Positions 18,393 through 28,179 of a DNA stretch of 64,000 nt are shown piece by piece. Position numbers and translations under genes: made by a program. Under the pieces are notes generated by a model that was not told the origin of the DNA, made no database searches, and saw nothing but the letters and a program-made list of their open reading frames with translations. Position 1 is the stretch's first letter. Each line of letters begins with the position of its first letter. Location: positions 7,453-71,452 of the forward strand of contig CAVSSS010000022.1 of assembly GCA_963730555.1 (NCBI GenBank), given 5' to 3'. Origin of the DNA: Roseiarcus sp963730555. Its GTDB lineage: Bacteria; Pseudomonadota; Alphaproteobacteria; Rhizobiales; Beijerinckiaceae.

Positions 18393-19812
18393 GTGACCTC
18401 ACTCTCTGTCCGCCAACGCCAAGGCCGCCTCTCGAGCGACGCTGTCGCCGCGCTCCATTCCGATCTCGCCGCCCGTTTCGGCAACCGCTTCACCGCCTCG
18501 GAAGCGATCCGCAAGGCGCACGGGCACACCCTCACCTGGCTTGAGAACGAGCCGCCGGACGCGGTGGTTTTCGCCGAGTCCAAGGAGGACGTGATCGATC
18601 TCGTGAAGCTCTGCGCTGGCCATGACGCGCCAATCATTCCGTTCGGCGTCGGCTCGTCGCTCGAAGGGCCATGTCAATGCGCCGCATGGCGGCGTCTCGC
18701 TCGATCTGTCGCGCATGAACACTGTTCTCGCCGTCGACGCCGACGATCTCGATTGCGTGGTCGAGCCAGGCGTCACGCGCAAGCAGCTCAACGAGCACCT
18801 GCGCGACAGCGGCCTCTTCTTCCCCATCGATCCAGGCGCCGACGCGTCCCTCGGCGGCATGGCCGCGACCCGCGCCTCCGGCACCAATGCGGTGCGCTAC
18901 GGGACGATGAAGGACCTCGTGCTGTCGCTCGGCGTGGTCGTCGCCGACGGATCCTTCCTGCGCACCGGCACGCGGGCGAAGAAGTCCTCGGCCGGTTACG
19001 ATCTCACCCATCTCTTCATCGGCGCCGAAGGCACGCTCGGCATGATCGTCGAGGTCGCGCTCAGGCTCTCCGGCATTCCCGAGGCGATCGCCGCCGGCCA
19101 TTGCTCGTTCCCCTCGATACGCGCAGCCTGCGAGACGACGATCGAAACGATCCAGTCCGGCCTGCCGATCGCCCGCATCGAGCTCATCGACACGCTGTCG
19201 GTGCGCGCCTTCAACAATTATTCGCATACCGAATTGCCCGAGCAGCCGCTGCTCCTGGTCGAATTCCACGGCACGGAGCAAAGCGTCGCCGAACAGACGC
19301 TCCGCTTCGGCGAAATCGCCGCCGGCCATGGCGGCGGCGCACTTACTTCGGCGACCAAGCTTGAGGAGCGCAACAAGCTCTGGCAGGCGCGTCACGACAC
19401 CTATTGGTCGCAAATGACGCTTCGCCCGGGCGCCGGCCGTTCTCCACCGACGCCTGCGTGCCGATCTCACGGCTCGCCGATTGCGTCGAGGAGACGCTCG
19501 AGGACATCGCTCGCAGCGGCCTCATCGCGCCGATCGTCGGCCATGTCGGCGACGGCAATTTTCATTGGGCCCGCTTATCGACATGGAGAACAAGGCGGAG
19601 ATCGAGGCGGCGGATGCTTTCGCCTCCCGCCTCGCGCATCGCGCCATCGCCATGGGCGGCACCTGCACCGGCGAGCACGGGGTCGGCCAGAAGAAAGCGG
19701 GAATATATGGAGGAGGAGCACGGGGCCATCGCGATCGACTTGATGCGGCGCATCAAAGCCTCGTTCGATCCCGCCGAACCTGTTCAATCCGGGCAAGGTG
19801 TTCTACGCCTGA
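18393..19812 (+). pseudogene. FAD-binding oxidase, D-lactate dehydrogenase/GlcD-like, multiple frameshifts
   Basis: Assembled from frames, this is a VAO-fold dehydrogenase of about 470 residues oxidising a 2-hydroxyacid, probably D-lactate with cytochrome or quinone as acceptor. Visible are VVFAESKEDVIDLVKLC, PFGVGSSLEGHVNAPHGG (FAD pyrophosphate loop), IDPGADASLGGMAATRASGT, HLFIGAEGTLGMIVEVALRL, GHVGDGNFH and GTCTGEHGVGQKK. A GTG at 18393 is the likely start. Shifts occur near 18670, 19440, 19565, 19700 and 19780. Each breaks a highly conserved motif by one base, which fits read error better than slow decay. Confidence 0.8.
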
Positions 19813-19861
19813 AGGCGCGCCGCTCCGCGCTCTCTGCGATGGAATGGCTCCCAAGCAGCTT

Positions 19862-19935
19862 GTGATACCCGCGCAAGCGGGTATCCAGCGTGTGGGCAAA
19901 GTCCTGCTGTCACGCGCGCTTTCGCGGGCATGACA
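19862..19935. repeat. Intergenic repeat of the VIPAQAGIQ type
   Basis: Contains the hairpin acccgcgcaagcgggt followed by atccag, and a second palindromic part with tcacgcgcgctttcgcgggc and atgacag. Translated in one frame it gives VIPAQAGIQ, the well-known false peptide of a proteobacterial dispersed repeat. It sits between two genes of the same strand. Confidence 0.7.
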
Positions 19936-19999
19936 GCAAGAGCGCGGGAAATGGTACGACCAAACACCTGTCGGCCAGAGCTTTCAAGGAGAGGGAAAC

Positions 20000-20576
20000 G
20001 TGAAAAGCGTGCTTTTGGCCTGGGGATCGTCTGGTGTGGGATCCCAAGGGTCTTGAAATCGCCGCCCCATTCGCGGCGAATGGTCCGCTCCTCCCCATCG
20101 AGTTCTGCAGCATCGCGGCCGACGGGCGCCTCACGCTTGCGATCGACGAAACCTTCGGCGCGCTCTGCAAAACCTATTCGGCGCCGAGCGCGCTGCCGAC
20201 ACGCTCGATGCGGCGATCGAGAATCTGCGGGTCAGGGAAGGGATGTCGAACCTCGGCGGCGATCGGCTTCGTCGAGCCCGCTTCCGGCAGGCAAAGCGAT
20301 GTTGCCATGGAGCGTCATCCGGAAGCCGTCGCGACGATCGGCGCCTGGGCGGCGGCGAATGGCTACGACGCCGCCATCTGGATGGCGGTCGAGAGCAACT
20401 TCGGCGACTGGGGCAAGGGCGGCGAGCCGTTCTCCGTCTCCGCGGCGATCCAGTATCTCGAAACTCTGGAAGCCGACCATCCGGCGAAATTTGCGGCGGC
20501 GCTCGCCTACATTCGCAACGCGCCGCCCGAGATCGAAACTCCAGTGCGCGAGCGCGTCGCGAAGCGCTGGCCTTGA
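20000..20576 (+). pseudogene. Hypothetical protein, frame shifts compensated internally
   Basis: From a GTG at 20000 with AAGGAGAGGG upstream the protein opens MKSVLLAWGSSGV. Near 20040 it shifts frame to WDPKGLEIAAPFAANG, and between about 20192 and 20262 a further pair of shifts hides the segment ADTLDAAIENLRVREGMSNL. The last third (VATIGAWAAANGYDAAIWMA, NFGDWGKGGEPFSVSAAIQY, YIRNAPPEIETPVR) reads cleanly to 20576. The repaired length is about 190 residues, soluble. I do not recognise the family. It is followed by the sulfite oxidase gene after 34 bases. Confidence 0.6.
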
Positions 20577-20610
20577 GCGGTCGGCCTTTGGAATGGAAGG
20601 ACGAGCATTA

Positions 20611-21721
20611 ATGCCCGCGCCAGAGCAACCCGGTTTGATTGTTCGACAGAAATCTCCGCCGAACATCGAGTTTCCGTTTGCGTCGCTCTCGGATTGGCTG
20701 ATTCCAGCCGACCTGTTCTTCGTGCGCAACCATTTCCCATCGCCCGACCTCGACGCGCGAGAGTGGCGACTTCGGATCGATGGAGCGGTCGAGCGGCCCC
20801 TCGAGCTTGATCTCGATAGGGTAAAGGCGATGCCGCGCACGACTCTCACGGCCGTCGTCGAGTGCGCCGGCAATGGCAGAGTCTACTACGAGCCTCCGAG
20901 GGAAGGTCTGCAGTGGCAGAACGGAGCCGTCGGCAACGCCAAGTGGACTGGTGTTCTTCTACGCGAGGTCTTGGAGGCGGCGGGCGTCAAGCGTACCGCC
21001 CAAGAGGTTTTGCTTGTCGGCGCCGATAGCGGCGTCGTCGATTCGAACAAGAAAACGGCTTCGCCCGGCCGCGATCGCATTTGCGCGCAGTCTGCCGCTC
21101 GAGAAAGCGGTCGGCGAGGGGGCCCTGCTTGCCTATTCGATGAATGACGCGCCATTAACGCGCGATCATGGTCACCCGCTGCGTGCGGTGGTGGGCGGCT
21201 GGTTCGGCATGGCTTGGGTGAAGTGGATCAGGCATATCAGGGTGCTGGAGCAACCGTTCCTCGGCTACTGGCAGGCGCGCGACTATTTCCGCTGGGAACG
21301 CAGCGCGGGAGAACCCATGCTGGTCCCCCTTACAGAGATGGAGGTCAAATCGCAGATCGCGCGCCCGGTGAATGGGGCGAATCTGATTGCGGGCCAACCC
21401 TATCGGATTTTTGGAGCGGCGTGGAGCGGAGAGGCTCATATCCGGCAGGTCCAAGTCTGTACCGGTGACGGCAAAGGCTGGCGCGAGGCGCGGCTCCTCG
21501 ACACAGAACATCGATACGCGTGGCGTTTGTGGGAGTGTATTTGGACTCCTCATGAAGTGGGGAGATATCGACTGCGATGTCGCGCCGTCGATGGGACGGG
21601 GCGCGTTCAACCGGAAGTGCAGCGGTCTGACTGTGAGAGCTACGCCGCCAATTGGATCGTTCCGGTGGACGTTGCCGTTGTCCCGGAGCCACGGGTACAC
21701 GAAGTAGATTTCGTCATCTGA
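20611..21721 (+). pseudogene. Sulfite oxidase-family molybdopterin oxidoreductase, one frameshift
   Basis: A molybdopterin oxidoreductase with the SUOX fold followed by a C-terminal dimerisation domain. The molybdenum-ligating Cys85 is in AVVECAGNGR. Further blocks are WTGVLLREVL, GADSGVVDSNKKTASPG, and after the shift FARSLPLEKAVGEG, MNDAPLTRDHGHPLRAVVGGW and GWREARLLD. One single-base shift near 21068 splits the protein; otherwise all motifs and the about 370-residue length are normal. No signal peptide is visible, which is unusual because many bacterial members are exported. No cytochrome subunit is adjacent. Confidence 0.8.
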
Positions 21722-22201
21722 GTTGAAGGCTGCTCGCCGCGCTGGAACGCCCATCTGGAAGCTGTCGCGACGATTGGCGCCATGAGGGAGAATTGGCGAT
21801 TTCGAGCGTTCTGACCCTAATTTGGGCGCACGGCCGTGTTACGCGGTGCTCAAGAAACTGACGCCGTGTATTTAGGCGTGGGAGGAACAGCGGGCGCTCG
21901 GGCATTGGTCCCGAGCGTGGGGGAGCGAGGCGACGATGTTCGCGACTCTGACCGACAGGCTTCGCGCCCAGCCATCGTGGCGCAAGCTGGACGAAGCGGT
22001 CGCCAGGATGCGGCCGCATTGCTTGACTGAGATCGAACAGCACGAAGAGCATTGCCTCGAGGCGATGCTCCATTGGCACAGTCCGGTCGAGCGATCTCGA
22101 GCCCTGCGCTGCAAACGACGGGCCCTGGTCGACGATAACCCTTCGTCCGGTTGACGCCCCCGCCGGAAGGCGGCCAAGCGCCAAGAATGCTCAGTCGCGG
22201 T
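21722..22201. other. Gene-poor interval
   Basis: 480 bases between the sulfite oxidase gene and a DUF2934 gene. It holds several overlapping open frames on both strands. Only one, at 21936-22154, has both a plausible ribosome site and a protein-like composition; it is listed separately with low confidence. Confidence 0.4.
21936..22154 (+). CDS. Possible small hypothetical protein
   Basis: A 72-residue frame starting MFATLTDRLRAQPSW, with a GGGGAGCGAGG purine-rich stretch upstream. Its composition (acidic, His- and Cys-containing, HCLTEIEQHEEHCLEAMLHW) is unlike the Arg/Ser/Pro-rich shadow frames around it. No family recognised. It could equally be chance. Confidence 0.25.
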   Translation: MFATLTDRLRAQPSWRKLDEAVARMRPHCLTEIEQHEEHCLEAMLHWHSPVERSRALRCKRRALVDDNPSSG

Positions 22202-22441
22202 CTATTGCGCCGCGAGAAGCTCGTGTCTCGCCCGCTGCCAGTGCGCGAGATCGCGGCCGTGGGGTCGGCCTTCGGCGATCCAGATGACATAGGCGCGCTC
22301 GCGGATCAGATCGTCGTCCACTCGGCGCGCCACCTCGATCGCGGGAACAGCGTTGATCGCGGCGCCCGGCTTGGCTTTCTTGGCTAATTTCGACTTGCTG
22401 CTCGCCGTCTTCTCCGCGCCGGCGACGGTTCTCTTAGGCAT
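22202..22441 (-). CDS. DUF2934 domain protein
   Basis: A 79-residue protein with a lysine-rich disordered N-terminus and a C-terminal DUF2934 helix pair (RERAYVIWIAEGRPHGRDLAHW). These small proteins are frequent in Rhizobiales and methylotrophs, often in several copies, with no known role. The start is the ATG at 22441; a purine-rich AAGAGGTCC lies upstream. Confidence 0.8.
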   Translation of the reverse strand: MPKRTVAGAEKTASSKSKLAKKAKPGAAINAVPAIEVARRVDDDLIRERAYVIWIAEGRPHGRDLAHWQRARHELLAAQ

Positions 22442-22593
22442 AGGGACCTCTTCTGCATCCAGTCTCGAGGCGACGTTCTGTTCGGTCAGGCCGCCCGAGT
22501 TGAGGCGAGAGTTCCCGGATCATCGTTAATAACAGGTTACCGCCCGGGGCCCACTCCGCCCGCGCTGGCGCGTGAAGACAAGGAGAGCCCGCT

Positions 22594-23007
22594 ATGCCGT
22601 TGACGGTGCAGGCGCTGGACCATTTGGTCGTTCAGGTCTCCGACCTCGAGGCCTCCGCGCAATGGTATGCGCGGGTGCTTGGCATGACCCGCGAAGACGC
22701 GCCGCCTGCGCCCGGCAAGCCGCCGCGCACCGCGATGCAATTCGGCCGCCAGAAGATCAACCTCCGTCCAATTGCGACGAGCAAGGAGGATTGGTTCACC
22801 GCCGGCCATGAAGCCGCGGGCGGCGAGGACCTGTGCTTTCTGACCGACGCGACGCCGGACCAAGTCGTCCAGCATTTGCGGGCTCATGGGATCGCCATCG
22901 TGACCGGCCCGGGCTTGAGACAGGGCGCGCTGGGCAGGCTTATGTCGGTCTATTGCCGCGACCCGGACGGCAGCCTGATCGAAATCGCGTCTTACGTCGA
23001 GGAATAG
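22594..23007 (+). CDS. VOC-superfamily (glyoxalase/bleomycin-resistance-like) protein
   Basis: A 137-residue vicinal-oxygen-chelate protein with two beta-alpha-beta-beta-beta modules. The likely metal ligands are His in LDHLVVQVSD near the N-terminus, His in the second module, and the C-terminal Glu in CRDPDGSLIEIASY. AAGGAGAG lies upstream of the ATG. The family is too broad for a substrate assignment; a biphenyl-diol-dioxygenase-like or virulence-protein-like VOC annotation would be usual. Confidence 0.85.
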   Translation: MPLTVQALDHLVVQVSDLEASAQWYARVLGMTREDAPPAPGKPPRTAMQFGRQKINLRPIATSKEDWFTAGHEAAGGEDLCFLTDATPDQVVQHLRAHGIAIVTGPGLRQGALGRLMSVYCRDPDGSLIEIASYVEE

Positions 23008-23063
23008 CGCCAAACCCGAGCGTTAGTAATCGAAGTAAATTTACTAACATTTATTTGGGTTTA

Positions 23064-24008
23064 TTAACGCTTGTAAGCGTTCTGCTTGCGCCTATTTGAG
23101 CCGATCCCATCGAGCCAGGCGATGAGGTCGCGCGTCACCTCGTCGCGGTTCGTCTCGTTCAGCGTCTCGTGCCGGGCGTCGGGGTAAATGCGGGTGGTGA
23201 GCCGCGTGAAGCCGGCGCCTTTGAGGTCCTGGATGAGGCCCTGGATGTTGGCCCCGACCGGATCGCGCTCGCCGGAGAAGACGTAAAGGGCCATGTCCTT
23301 GCGGATGGGCGCGAGACTCGCCGGACCCGTGACGCCGGGGAGGGCGTCGAGCACGTCGATGGCGAGCTGTGTGGTGAACGGAAAGCCGCAGAAGGGATCG
23401 GCGACATAGGCGTCGACCTCCTTCTCGTCGCGGGAGAGCCAGTCGAAGGGGGTGCGCGCGGGCTGGAACGGCTTGTTGAAGTCGCCGAACCAAATCTTGA
23501 AGATGAGCTCGCTTTTGCCCCGATTGCTTAAGCGCAGCCGCTCGGCCCGGGCGATAAGCCGGCCTAGCGTCGCGATGGCCGGCGGCTTGCCGTTCGAGCC
23601 CGAAAGGGCTGCGCCGACCAGCGCGTCCGAGTGCTGGGCGATGAAGGAGCGCCCGAGGAACGAGCCCAGCGAATGGCCGAGGAAGACGATTGGCGCCTCC
23701 GGCTGCTCGGTGGCGATAAGGCGGTTGAAGGTCCAAAGGTCGCCGACGACCTTGTCCCATCCGCCCTCATCGGCGAAATGGCCGAGATCGGCAGGCGCAG
23801 TCTTCGGCCCATGGCCGCGATGATCATTGGCGTAAACGGCGTAGCCCGCGGCGTTGAGCGCGGCGGCGAGACGCGCGTAGCGCCCGCTGTGCTCGGCCAG
23901 GCCGTGGGCGATCTGCACCACCGCGCGCAGAGGAGCATCGGGAAGCCAACGGCGCGCGAGCAGGGTCTGGCCGTCGTCGGCGCGAAACTCAAATTCGCTC
24001 CCCGGCAT
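23064..24008 (-). CDS. Alpha/beta hydrolase, monoacylglycerol lipase/lysophospholipase-like
   Basis: A 314-residue serine hydrolase of the PldB/monoglyceride lipase group. The oxyanion HG is at 35-36, NDHRGHGPK follows strand 4, and the nucleophile is Ser113 in GHSLGS. The Asp lies in FSGERDPVG and the His in YPDARHETLNE. The cap region between is alpha-helical. No signal peptide. It is convergent with the VOC gene and divergent from pyrG. Confidence 0.88.
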   Translation of the reverse strand: MPGSEFEFRADDGQTLLARRWLPDAPLRAVVQIAHGLAEHSGRYARLAAALNAAGYAVYANDHRGHGPKTAPADLGHFADEGGWDKVVGDLWTFNRLIATEQPEAPIVFLGHSLGSFLGRSFIAQHSDALVGAALSGSNGKPPAIATLGRLIARAERLRLSNRGKSELIFKIWFGDFNKPFQPARTPFDWLSRDEKEVDAYVADPFCGFPFTTQLAIDVLDALPGVTGPASLAPIRKDMALYVFSGERDPVGANIQGLIQDLKGAGFTRLTTRIYPDARHETLNETNRDEVTRDLIAWLDGIGSNRRKQNAYKR

Positions 24009-24176
24009 TCCCGCCCCCTTGTCTTGCTCGCGGTCCCTAAGCGCCCAGTTTCCCGCAAGAAATCTGGCGCGGAGGCGCGTGCGGCGTCAAGGGCGCGCCC
24101 GAGGTCGAATTGGCCTCCCGGGTAACCAAATTTCCTCCTCGCCGAATCGATCCCGATCGGTTAGGAGAGAAGCCCC

Positions 24177-25805
24177 ATGGCGCGGTATATCTTCATCACC
24201 GGCGGCGTGGTTTCCTCGCTTGGCAAGGGTTTGGCTTCAGCGGCTTTGGGGGCGCTCCTGCAGGCGCGCGGCTATACCGTCCGCCTGCGCAAGCTCGACC
24301 CCTATCTCAATGTCGATCCGGGCACGATGAGCCCGACCCAGCACGGCGAAGTGTTCGTCACTGACGACGGCGCCGAGACGGACCTCGACCTCGGCCATTA
24401 CGAGCGTTTCACCGGCCGCAGCGCCAACCGGCAGGACAACATCACCACCGGGCGCATCTATCAGGAGCTGATCGCCAAGGAGCGGCGCGGCGACTATCTC
24501 GGCGCGACGGTGCAGGTCATTCCGCATGTCACCAACGCAATCAAGGACTTCATCCTCGAGGGCAACGACGGCTTCGACTTTGTGCTGGTCGAAATCGGCG
24601 GGACCGTCGGCGACATCGAAGGCCTGCCGTTCTTCGAGGCGATCCGCCAGCTCGGCAACGACTTGCCGCGCGGGCACGTGGTCTTCATCCACCTGACGCT
24701 CCTGCCCTTCATCCCGACCGCAGGCGAGCTCAAGACCAAGCCGACCCAGCACTCGGTCAAGGAATTGCGTTCGATCGGCGTCCAGCCGCACATTCTGCTC
24801 TGCCGCTGCGACCGCGAGATTCCGCGGGATGAACGGCGAAAGCTCGCACTCTTCTGTAACGTGCGCGAGGGCGCGGTGATCGAGGCGCGCGACGCGCGCT
24901 CGATCTACGACGTGCCGGCGCTCTATCACGCCGCCGGCCTCGATCGCGAAGTGCTGGCCGCCTTCGGCATCGAGCCCGCGCCCAAGCCCGACATGCGTCG
25001 CTGGGACAGCGTTTCCAAGGCCTATCACAATCCCGAAGGCGAGGTGTCGATCGCGGTGGTCGGCAAGTATACGGGGCTCAAGGACGCCTATAAGTCGCTG
25101 ATCGAGGCGCTAACTCACGGCGGCATGGCCAATCATGTTCGCGTCAAGCTCGACTGGATCGAAAGCGAGATCTTCGAGAGCGCCGACCCCGCGCCGCGCC
25201 TCGAAGGGGTGAACGGCATCCTCGTGCCGGGCGGCTTTGGCTCGCGCGGCGCCGAGGGCAAGATCATGGCGGCGCGGTTCGCGCGCGAGCGGAAAGTGCC
25301 CTATTTCGGCATCTGCTTCGGCATGCAGATGGCGGTCATCGAGGCGACGCGCGCGCTCGCCGGACTAGCTCAGGCGAACTCGACCGAGTTCGGACCCACG
25401 CCGGAGCCTGTCGTCGGGCTCATGACGGAGTGGCTGCGGGGCAACGAGCTCGAACGACGGCAAGCCGCCGGCGACCTCGGCGGCACCATGCGGCTTGGCG
25501 CCTATAAGGCCGATCTCAAGCCGGGCTCGCGCATCGCGGAGATTTATGGGGACACCGTGATTTCGGAGCGCCACCGCCACCGCTACGAGGTCAACACCGC
25601 CTACCGGGCGCGCCTGGAGGAGAAGGGTCTTGTGTTCGCCGGCATGTCGCCGGACGGCCTTTTGCCCGAGACGATCGAGCTTGCCGACCACCCGTGGTTC
25701 ATCGGCGTCCAGTTCCATCCGGAGCTCAAGTCGAGGCCGTTCGAGCCCCACCCGCTGTTTGCGAGCTTCATCGCGGCGGCCAAGGCGCAAAGCCGGCTGG
25801 TTTAA
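24177..25805 (+). CDS. pyrG: CTP synthase
   Basis: Glutamine-dependent conversion of UTP to CTP, 542 residues, full length and unbroken. The N-terminal synthetase domain starts MARYIFITGGVVSSLGKGL with the P-loop. The C-terminal class I glutaminase has the nucleophile Cys380 in YFGICFGMQ, with His and Glu in GVQFHPELKS near 510-516. A TAGGAGAG ribosome site precedes the ATG. The usual alphaproteobacterial neighbours secG, kdsA and eno are not adjacent here. Confidence 0.98.
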   Translation: MARYIFITGGVVSSLGKGLASAALGALLQARGYTVRLRKLDPYLNVDPGTMSPTQHGEVFVTDDGAETDLDLGHYERFTGRSANRQDNITTGRIYQELIAKERRGDYLGATVQVIPHVTNAIKDFILEGNDGFDFVLVEIGGTVGDIEGLPFFEAIRQLGNDLPRGHVVFIHLTLLPFIPTAGELKTKPTQHSVKELRSIGVQPHILLCRCDREIPRDERRKLALFCNVREGAVIEARDARSIYDVPALYHAAGLDREVLAAFGIEPAPKPDMRRWDSVSKAYHNPEGEVSIAVVGKYTGLKDAYKSLIEALTHGGMANHVRVKLDWIESEIFESADPAPRLEGVNGILVPGGFGSRGAEGKIMAARFARERKVPYFGICFGMQMAVIEATRALAGLAQANSTEFGPTPEPVVGLMTEWLRGNELERRQAAGDLGGTMRLGAYKADLKPGSRIAEIYGDTVISERHRHRYEVNTAYRARLEEKGLVFAGMSPDGLLPETIELADHPWFIGVQFHPELKSRPFEPHPLFASFIAAAKAQSRLV

Positions 25806-25823
25806 ACCGGCGCGGGCGCCGCG

Positions 25824-27104
25824 TCAGCGGGAAGCCGCCGACGCCAATCTCGCCGAGGGCAAAGAAGGATGCGCGCCAAGATAAGCAGCGCGCATCTGCT
25901 TTAACGCGAAGAGCGCAAGCAGCGCAGTTGCGATATCCATCGCGACCGCCACTCCGAACACCGGCGTCCAGCTTCCAGTCGCGACCCTCATCGCCGCCGC
26001 GACTGGGCCGCCGAGGATCGAGCCCACGCCCTGAGCGATATAGAGGAAGCCATAATTCGTTGTGGCGTAGCGGCTTCCGAACGTGTCGGCGAGGGTCGAA
26101 GGGAACAGCGAGAAAATCTCGCCCCAACCGAAGAAGACGAGGCCCGAGAGCACGACGAAGGCTGGCGCGTTGCGGCTGAACAGAAGCAAGAGCAGGATCG
26201 CCGCCGCCTCGAGCCCGAAGGCGAGTCCCATCGTATTTTCGCGGCCGATGCGATCCGACACCCAGCCGAAGAAGGGCCGCGTGAACCCATTGAGCAGGCG
26301 GTCCACGGTGAGCGCGAAAGGCAGCGCGGCAAGCCCCGGCACCACGACGTCCGCGACGCCGAAATCGTGGGCGAAATTGGCGAAGTTCGACGTAACCATG
26401 AGCCCACCAGTCGACATCATGGTCATCATCGCGAACATCAGCCAGAAGATAGGCGTCTTCAACATATTGGCCGGCCCGACGTCTTCCCCATGCGCGCGTC
26501 TGGCGACTGGGGGCGGCGTTTCGCTTGGCCTTGGCTCGCGTAGGCCAAGCGCAGCGAGAACGCCGACGGCGCCGAGGATGACGCCGAATACGATGAGCGT
26601 CATCGGCGCGCCGGAGGAAGCGAGCATGGAGGAGATGGGAAATGTCGTCAGCATGGCGCCCATTCCGTAGCCTGCCGCGACAATTCCGATCGCGAATCCA
26701 CGCCGGTCTGGGAACCATCTCGCCATCAGCCCGATGACGCCGACATAGACTATGCCGGTCCCAATTCCGCAGAAAAGTCCATAGGTCAGGAACAGCATCC
26801 AGACATTGCCGACGTGAGCCGAGATGATCCACCCGAGCCCGGTCAGGGCTGCGCCGACGGCGACCAGCGCCTTGGGCCCGAACCTGTCGACGAGCCAACC
26901 TTGGGCGGGCGAGAACAGCGTCTGCAGGACGATGAGCACCGAGAACGTGATCTGGACGGTCGGCAGCGCAGCGCCGGTCGCGGCCTGAAACGGCTTGACG
27001 AACAGGGTCCAAACGTATTGCGGGCTCGAGATGGCCATCATGATCACAAGACCGAGCAGAAGCTGGATCCATCTCGTCGGCGAGGCGGTTGGAGGCGAAG
27101 CCAT
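25824..27104 (-). CDS. MFS transporter, OFA (oxalate/formate antiporter) type
   Basis: A 426-residue, 12-helix major-facilitator protein. The start at 27104 is supported by GGAG 7 bases upstream; an earlier in-frame start gives a non-membrane leader. The opening LLGLVIMMAISSPQYVWTLF and the loop GWLVDRFGPKALV are typical of the OFA subfamily (OxlT relatives), which exchange monocarboxylates such as oxalate and formate. No oxalate-degrading genes are nearby, so the substrate stays open. Confidence 0.85.
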   Translation of the reverse strand: MASPPTASPTRWIQLLLGLVIMMAISSPQYVWTLFVKPFQAATGAALPTVQITFSVLIVLQTLFSPAQGWLVDRFGPKALVAVGAALTGLGWIISAHVGNVWMLFLTYGLFCGIGTGIVYVGVIGLMARWFPDRRGFAIGIVAAGYGMGAMLTTFPISSMLASSGAPMTLIVFGVILGAVGVLAALGLREPRPSETPPPVARRAHGEDVGPANMLKTPIFWLMFAMMTMMSTGGLMVTSNFANFAHDFGVADVVVPGLAALPFALTVDRLLNGFTRPFFGWVSDRIGRENTMGLAFGLEAAAILLLLLFSRNAPAFVVLSGLVFFGWGEIFSLFPSTLADTFGSRYATTNYGFLYIAQGVGSILGGPVAAAMRVATGSWTPVFGVAVAMDIATALLALFALKQMRAAYLGAHPSLPSARLASAASR

Positions 27105-27244
27105 TGGACGCTCCGGGCAAGCGGAGAAGGATCGGACGCTGCAAAAATGGCGTCCATTGGCTAAGCAACCTGCGTGCCGTCCCTCTGCGACGAGAGCGTG
27201 ACCCTGGACGAGCGCGGGACGATCTGGCAAAGCACCGATCTCAA

Positions 27245-27334
27245 GGAAGGATGGCCGAGTGGTTTAAGGCAGCGGTCTTGAAAACCGCCGTGGGCGCAAG
27301 TCCACCGTGAGTTCAAATCTCACTCCTTCCGCCA
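27245..27334 (+). tRNA. tRNA-Ser (anticodon TGA)
   Basis: A 90-base class II tRNA. The acceptor GGAAGGA pairs with TCCTTCC, followed by discriminator G and an encoded CCA. The D-arm is GCCGAGTGGTTTAAGGC. The anticodon stem-loop GCGGTCTTGAAAACCGC has TGA at 27279-27281, followed by a long variable arm and the T-arm GTGAGTTCAAATCTCAC. All arms fold, so it should be functional. Confidence 0.97.
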
Positions 27335-27372
27335 CAACTTGAAGGCGGGCGCCATCGGCCACGACGGCGCCG

Positions 27373-28179
27373 TCAGAGATCTTCGAGCGTCAGTTCCTTT
27401 CTCATAATGATATTGCCCGACATCAATCCGCAGTCCACCGGCAGAGCCACCCCGGTGATCGCCGAGGCTGCGTCGGACGCCAGGAAGCCGACGGCTCGCG
27501 CGATATCGACCGGCTCGACTATACGCCCAAGGGGATACCAGCGCCTGAGAGTCTCCAGGACCCTGGGATCCTTGGCCGCGCGCTTCTCCCAGACTGGCGT
27601 GCGTATCGTGCCCGGCAGCACGATATTGGCGCGGACGCCGTAAGGTCCATATTCCTGCGCCAATGAGCGAGTGAGCGAGATCATCGCCGCCTTGCCGGCG
27701 CTATACGCTGGATCGCCAAGCGCGCTTAAGCCGTTGACCGAACCGATATTGATGATGACGCCCGAATGTCGGGCCACCATGCCCCGGATTACGGCCTGAG
27801 CGCAGAAATAGGCGCTGTCCAGATTGAGCTTGATCTCGTGGCGCCATCCGGCCGCATCGGTGCGGGCCAAGGTTCCATGGGTCGAGCCGCCGGCGTTGTT
27901 GACGAGAATGTCGGCTGGCCCCAACGCGCCGGTCAGGAACACGAATGCGCGCTCGACCTCCTGAGGTTCGCTGACATCGGCGACAGCAGAGGCGAATGTA
28001 GCGGGGCTCGCTTCAAGGTCGGATAGAAGGCTCTCTACACTCGCCTTCTTATCGATGGCGGCGACCTTGGCGCCCTCGTCGATGAAATAACGGCAGAGGC
28101 TCTGCCCGACGCCGCCCGCGGCGCCGGTGATGGCGACCACTTTGTCCTTGAATGTTGCGCCATCGCCCGCGATCGTCAC
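27373..28179 (-). CDS. SDR-family oxidoreductase
   Basis: A 268-residue classical short-chain dehydrogenase. The cofactor loop TGAAGGVG is near 18-25, AVIDKK after beta-2 suggests NAD preference, and NNAGG and the catalytic YSAGK follow. The GTG start at 28179 overlaps the stop of the sugar permease gene (GTGA), so it is the last gene of the ABC-importer operon and probably oxidises the imported sugar or polyol. The C-terminus is slightly longer than usual. Confidence 0.9.
   Translation of the reverse strand: MTIAGDGATFKDKVVAITGAAGGVGQSLCRYFIDEGAKVAAIDKKASVESLLSDLEASPATFASAVADVSEPQEVERAFVFLTGALGPADILVNNAGGSTHGTLARTDAAGWRHEIKLNLDSAYFCAQAVIRGMVARHSGVIINIGSVNGLSALGDPAYSAGKAAMISLTRSLAQEYGPYGVRANIVLPGTIRTPVWEKRAAKDPRVLETLRRWYPLGRIVEPVDIARAVGFLASDAASAITGVALPVDCGLMSGNIIMRKELTLEDL

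Noticed and set aside
24237..25028. 263-residue minus-strand open frame
   Set aside because: Shadow of pyrG, which is complete and fully conserved on the other strand.
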